Below are positions 59,100 to 64,000 of a DNA stretch of 64,000 nucleotides, one piece after another; the stretch's first letter is position 1; each line of letters starts with the position of its first letter. The stretch is from Ulota crispa (Eukaryota > Streptophyta > Bryopsida > Orthotrichales > Orthotrichaceae). The position numbers and the translations under genes were made by a program. The stretch lies in the NCBI GenBank assembly GCA_963920765.1, contig OY987243.1, positions 124,001-188,000 on the forward strand, read 5' to 3'. Under the pieces are notes generated by a model. That model was given only the letters and a program-made list of their open reading frames with translations, was not told the DNA's origin and ran no database searches.

Positions 59100-60985
59100 G
59101 TGGGATATCCATCAAATTTTTCCTTTTTAATAAAGGGTCTAAACAATCAAGCTTGTCAAAAGTATTCTATCAATTTGCCTAAATTAATTTAAAGGATTTC
59201 AAGAAATTCTTAGAACCAATGAATTTGATGTTTTAAAGAAAATGTTTGTTCTTTGTCTTGGATGTGATGAAGTTTTTGTAGCTTGTAAATCTCTTTGATA
59301 GTTTCAAAATTTTACACCATATGGGGAAGGCAGATTTGGCACTTGGTGCCAATACTATTTACTTGTTGGGTTTGCATGATTGAACGCCTACAATTTGATA
59401 CTTTTTGAGCCTTGGAGTTATTTGTATGAAAATATATCAAGTGCTAATTTTGGAAAAAGGTGTATTTTGTTGGTCTTTGTATTGGAGATTATAATTTTGG
59501 ATGTTTTTCGGAAATTGTAAAGCCAAGTTTCTAAAATGTGCTTAAATTTTTCATAAAAGTGCATTTGGCATAGGATAAGCAACATTATAGATGATAGAGA
59601 GTTCTCTTCATTTTCCAAAAGGAGGTATATAGAGAGTTTCTTGTGATTTACAAAATAGCTTATGTAGAAGCTGCAGAGCAAATTGTATGACATTGGCGGT
59701 GGATAGTATTTTTTTTGCAAATAAAAATCTTTGAAATGTTTTCTAAGATAATATAAATTTAGTAGTAACCATATTTTGACTAATACATCAACATTTGTAT
59801 GAGCTAAAGCACCTCAAAAAAAAGTGCAAACATCCATGCTGACCTTGGAATTGGAAAATCTGAAAACCACTAATAAACATGTTTGTCCTTCTGCAAACTT
59901 GTTTGTTGTTTATAAGTTTTGTGACCCTAAGTGAGCACAAAAGTTTATATTGAATCATGAAATTTGAGAAACATCTACAATATGTTTTATTCAAATTTTT
60001 TTGAGAAAAAGTGCAAAAATATTACCAAAATTGGATCATCATGTTGCCTCCATGGCACTTGCAAATGGCAACCACGACCTCCTCTCTTCATTACTTATAC
60101 AACAGGTACAATAGTAATTGTGCAATTGCTGTATGAATATCTTGTTTTGCTGAAATTGGTTTCACCATCTCTTCACATGTGCAGCGGAATTAGGCTTAGG
60201 GTATGTTTGTAACATCAACATATAAACCCAATACTCCAAAATAATTGCTGGATTTTGTGTAAACAAGTAAAGTTTCATCACAAGTTACTCTATATCCTTT
60301 CCCACATGTGCTTTGAATTAATGTATTCTTCTTCAAAAATGAAATCCATTGTACCATTATTTAGAGCAGTTTTGCTACAAAAGATTCTTGACATCAATGC
60401 AAATGGTTCTCTACATTGGTTGTTTGTTCCATATTAGTAAACAATTCTTTTGACATGAACTTTAAAGGCAATGTATTAGCATTGCATCTTTGGCTTGCTC
60501 TTTTAAGCATGGTCTTATTCAAACTTCTTCACGTGTGGCTTTTTATCAAGCACCAATAGGATGAACCAAATGTAACAAGGACTCTATGTGGTAGTGTGTT
60601 ATTGTGGAGGGCTCTTGAAGGTCTATTTGTACAAGAAGCTTTGTCTCTGCATGTTGAATAATGACACGTTGGCTTTTGTCTTAAGCCTTGGAATTTTGTA
60701 GAGCAATAATGTAAAAAAAACCAATTTTCTTGGGCTAAAAAGGGCTAAAAAAGGTTTAGTTTTTGTCATGTTTTTAGATAGCTCTAATAAAATGGACAGA
60801 AGTTTTTTGAGTTTAGCAAAATTTGTGAACACTACTGCAAAGAGATGAGTTGATTTGAGATAGTAAATTGATTTATGGAGAGATTCATAAATAACACAAA
60901 TTTTGTGTGATTATATTGTTTAATATGGTTTCACTATGGAAGCAAGATAAAGCTAAACTTGTATTGCACCTTCTCTATTGAAATC
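59100..60985. other. AT-rich interval, no supported gene
   Basis: Several 60-100-codon ORFs occur but none has a motif, a homologous partner in the window or protein-like composition. Confidence 0.5.
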
Positions 60986-61069
60986 TAATACTACCAATAG
61001 GCTCATGTACCCGCCATTCCAAAGGAGGGCCATGAAGGGAGGGGTCCCTTCGAAATAATAGAACTGTAT

Positions 61070-61265
61070 TCTCCCATCCCATGCCCTTGATCCATCCAAT
61101 CCCATGCCATGACCCATCCCATCCCATGCCCATGATCCATCCAATCCCATGCCATGACCCATCCCATCCCATGCCCATGACCCATCCCATCCCAGGCCCA
61201 TGATACATCCCATCTCATGCCCATGACCCAGCCCATCTCTTGCCCATGGCCCTCCATCCAATGCT
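61070..61265. repeat. C-rich minisatellite (CCCATCCCATGCCCATGA type)
   Basis: Repeats of CCCATGCCCATGACCCATCC-like units with a 45-bp higher-order step (compare 61108 and 61153). It opens three overlapping minus-strand frames rich in Trp, Gly, Met and His, which I treat as repeat artefacts. Confidence 0.9.
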
Positions 61266-61269
61266 GGCA

Positions 61270-62630
61270 AGTAAAGTAGAAAATTTGATTGTAGAAAATT
61301 TAGTTATTAATTAGTTTCCTAACCGCCTTACATTCTATTATTTTGATACTCAACTATCCAACTAATGATATAAGACTAATATAAAAATAGATAGATAGAT
61401 AGTGGATTTATGCACCCGCCATTTTGGTAGAGGGCAATCTATGAGTTCTTGTAATCATTTGTGCTTTGTTTAGCTCAAAAGGTAAGTGAACAATTGAGGA
61501 AAAAAAATTAACACATTATTTGCATTTTTTTTTATGACACATAGAGTATCATTATAGAAAGAAGTGCCCTCCATGGCCCCCATGGCATGTCTCCACTTCA
61601 CATTGAAAAATATTCCATGGGATAATATAAACTTAAATTCAATTTTAGATTCAAATCAATTTGCCTCTTCATCTCCCTCTCTACCCTTTTATCTCAATTT
61701 CCAATTCAAATTGGAAAAAGATTCAACGGGGTTCCACCAAAGATGTCCTTACACACCCAACATCCATATTCATCACTTTGCCCCTTGGCTTGCGGCCAAT
61801 CACAAATTTTATAATCATATGTAAACTACCCAACTAATACAGTCAACCAGCATTCGCATTTTATTATAGAAATTAGATACAATTTATTGGATTTTTGAAT
61901 CAACTACAAGGGAGCATTATCAAGTTGGATAGTTTTTGTAGGTTTGGACGTCTTGATTTGAACATGTTTTTGTCACTTTGGACGATTTTTGTCATTTTGG
62001 ACACATTTAGTCAATTTAGACATGTCAATTTGGACTCAATTTCTTGTGATACGGCTTGGAGATATTAGATATGACCAAAATACCTCAACCTTTGAAGAAT
62101 CCAAAATGTTGTTGGCTTGTTATATGAACATCCAAGTTTATTCATGACAATCATGCTCTTGAAACGACCAAACATCAATCAAATTGTAACCTTTTAGTTA
62201 TTTTTTGTTGTTATTGCTACTAGTAGCTTAGATAGTCTATCTACATGTTGTCCTAAAATGGTTCATTTGCCTAAATCTTCCACAACACATTGTTTTTCTT
62301 AAGTTAGATCCTCTAATCTGTACAACTTGAACATTGACTTGCAAAAGCTTTGCGTGTTTGTGCAACTTTGAGTAGTAATTTTGTAGGGTGTTTTTAACCC
62401 TTAAAGATGCAAATGTTTTTTTTATTTGGATGACAAAAAGACAATTTGTTGGATGTAAGAAGGTCCTTCATCCATTTAATCCCTAAAAGCCCAACTATCT
62501 CCTTGAGGGACTAATGGTTTTTGGACATGTACCTATAGCTAAACTACTTTATGTGATTTTTTGAAACTTTTATTGTAAGTGGAGAATTTCAATACCTACA
62601 AGGGGATCTAAGTTTTACTTTGTTTTGATA
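61270..62630. other. AT-rich interval, no supported gene
   Basis: A (TAGA)n stretch near 61388-61402. Sequence near 61415 (GCACCCGCCATT then AGAGGGC) repeats that near 61007 (GTACCCGCCATT then GGAGGGC), so two copies of a small repeat flank the minisatellite. No gene. Confidence 0.4.
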
Positions 62631-62639
62631 CTTGAAAAA

Positions 62640-63660
62640 GAAGTTGTGTAAGAGATTTTAGTACCCGGTGAGAATAGGCAACAAGGGCAGCAACTTTCCT
62701 TTGTACAATACTCAGACAAATATTCTTGCCGCTCCTCTTTTGCACTCTTCTTCAATCACTAAATTCAAAGTCTAACAAAATATAACTGACATTTTATTAA
62801 TTTGCATCAATGGTACTCTATTCTTATTAGCAATTTTAATCTAGCATACCAAAATTTCAACTCCAAAAAACCAAAAATCAAATTATGGTGAATTGTTTTG
62901 TATAATAACCATGGTTTCACAAGGAAAGTGATTGAAAAACATTGGTGATGAACTTTGGAGATTTGATTGCATGGATATGTAGGAAACATCCATATGCACA
63001 CTTTCCATGGTAAATGATAACCCCTTAAGTAACAAAATTTTGATTTAGAAAAACGTCAATGCAGCCTAGAGCATGCCCAAATTTTGTAAGATAGACATTT
63101 CTTTATAATAATCAAATTCTATTGTTTCACTCATACATTGTGACTAAGTTTGTACTTTTGAACATGATATTATATTTACCTAATGACTAGCTAGTTGAAA
63201 CATAAAAATATCTGCTCTACAAAATTTGGGCATATCACAAGTTGCATTGAAGTTTTTCTAAATCAGAATTTTGTTATTTAAGGGGTTTTATTTTACCATT
63301 GAAAATGTGCATATGGATGTTTCCTACATATCCATGCAATCAAATCTCCAAAATTCATCACCAATGTTTTTCAATCACTTTCCTTGTGAAACCATGGTTA
63401 TTATACAAAACAATTTACCATAACTTGATTTTGGTTTTTTGGAGTTGAAAATTTGGTATGCTAGATTGAGGTTGCTAATAAGAATAGAGTACAATTGATG
63501 CAAATTAATAAAATGTCAGTTATATTTTGTTAGGCTTTGAATTTAGTGATTGAAGAAGAGTGCAAAAGAGGAGCAAAAGGAATATCTATCCAGGTATGGT
63601 ACTTGGGAGTTGACTCCCAAAGGAGGCAGCTTACAAGGGTAGATTGATGCAACAAAGTGG
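62640..63660. mobile_element. Large foldback element with arms of about 400 bp
   Basis: The left arm (about 62660-63110) and right arm (about 63215-63650) are inverted copies. Examples are GTTTCACAAGGAAAGTGATT against AATCACTTTCCTTGTGAAAC, GAAACATCCATATGCACA against TGTGCATATGGATGTTTC, and GCTCCTCTTTTGCACTCTTC against GAAGAGTGCAAAAGAGGAGC. A loop of roughly 100 bp lies between. Parts of the arms recur at 16.1-17.1 kb. No ORF of interest. Target duplication not resolved. Confidence 0.75.
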
Positions 63661-63975
63661 GCAACCAAGGAATGGGTGTGTGTTAGAACCGGGTGTAGTT
63701 GACATGCTAGTGGGGGGAGGGCTAAGGCTAGATGGCATGCCACTTTGGCTGGAGCCCATTGCTTTGCATCTTGACACCTTGCATGGCCTTCCATCTTGAA
63801 TCCGCTCTAAAATCTTGCAAATGGTGCTTTTGGACCGTGCGTGAACCAAGCGTGGCTTTCCAAAACCGCACAGGCTAAATTGGCTCCCCGCTTTCAATTT
63901 TACATTCCCGTATTTGAGTCCCTTCATCTGTTGTGCTTCTGAGAAACTGCTTTGTATCTGGTTATTCACCTTCTC
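63660..63975 (-). other. Exon-like stretch at the window edge
   Basis: The minus strand has an open stretch with protein-like composition (QMKGLKYGNVKLKAGSQFSL, SKSTICKILERIQDG) and a less AT-rich base composition than its surroundings. It may be a fragment of a gene or the start of another element outside the window. No family recognised. Confidence 0.2.
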
Positions 63976-64000
63976 ATGTACTGTGCAACAAGATACTTAT

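Noticed and set aside
60953-61270. Three overlapping minus-strand ORFs rich in Trp, Gly, His and Met
   Set aside because: By-products of the C-rich minisatellite; all three frames are open for the same reason.
63631-63969. Calling a complete gene at the right edge
   Set aside because: Only an isolated open stretch is visible, with no partner exons, so I list it as exon-like only.

Overview
This window looks like nuclear DNA from a land plant with a large, AT-rich, transposon-dominated genome. The evidence is one spliced SAP-domain gene of plant type, CACTA, hAT and Ty3/gypsy (chromovirus) elements, short introns, and long stretches with no coding signal. There is no bacterial or organellar gene order. 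The two chromoviruses resemble lineages best known from fungi and seed-free plants, so a non-flowering plant is plausible but not shown.

0-22 kb is the most unusual part. Three kinds of decayed gene each lie behind a GC-rich cluster of a short degenerate motif (about GTACCCGCGGTCGC) that stands out from the AT-rich surroundings. They are: (1) an unrecognised gene family present in three copies (A, 558-1958 minus; B, 17603-20168 minus, with a RING-like zinc finger; C, 21288-21745 plus, truncated); (2) a divergent protein-kinase-like gene (4358-8976 plus), split in frame by a complete 3041-bp CACTA element with a 3-bp target duplication; (3) a BED/DUF659-type hAT transposase (11496-14757 plus). 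The clusters end just upstream of TATA-like boxes at three of the genes. Two of the three families are arranged head to head around paired clusters (A/kinase and B/C). This shared promoter or subterminal array is the best candidate for an undescribed mobile system.

22-37 kb holds an unrecognised four-exon gene model (22960-24503 minus), paired dispersed repeats, two exon-like fragments and much empty AT-rich DNA. 37.2-40.4 kb is a GC/CpG-richer island with the only convincing cellular gene: an eight-exon SAP-domain gene on the minus strand. One of its splice junctions lacks a canonical in-frame GT-AG solution.

41.58-53.11 kb is an LTR chromovirus into whose reverse transcriptase region a second chromovirus (43.98-49.80 kb) has inserted. 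Both have paired LTRs, near-matching 5-bp target duplications and C-terminal chromodomain remnants, and both are riddled with stops.

53-64 kb contains two minisatellites, a decayed unrecognised gene with a coiled-coil-like C-terminal half (55489-57260 minus), a diverged duplication, two foldback elements and mostly noncoding DNA. Nearly every mobile gene is broken by TAG/TGA stops, as expected from C-to-T decay of methylated repeats.
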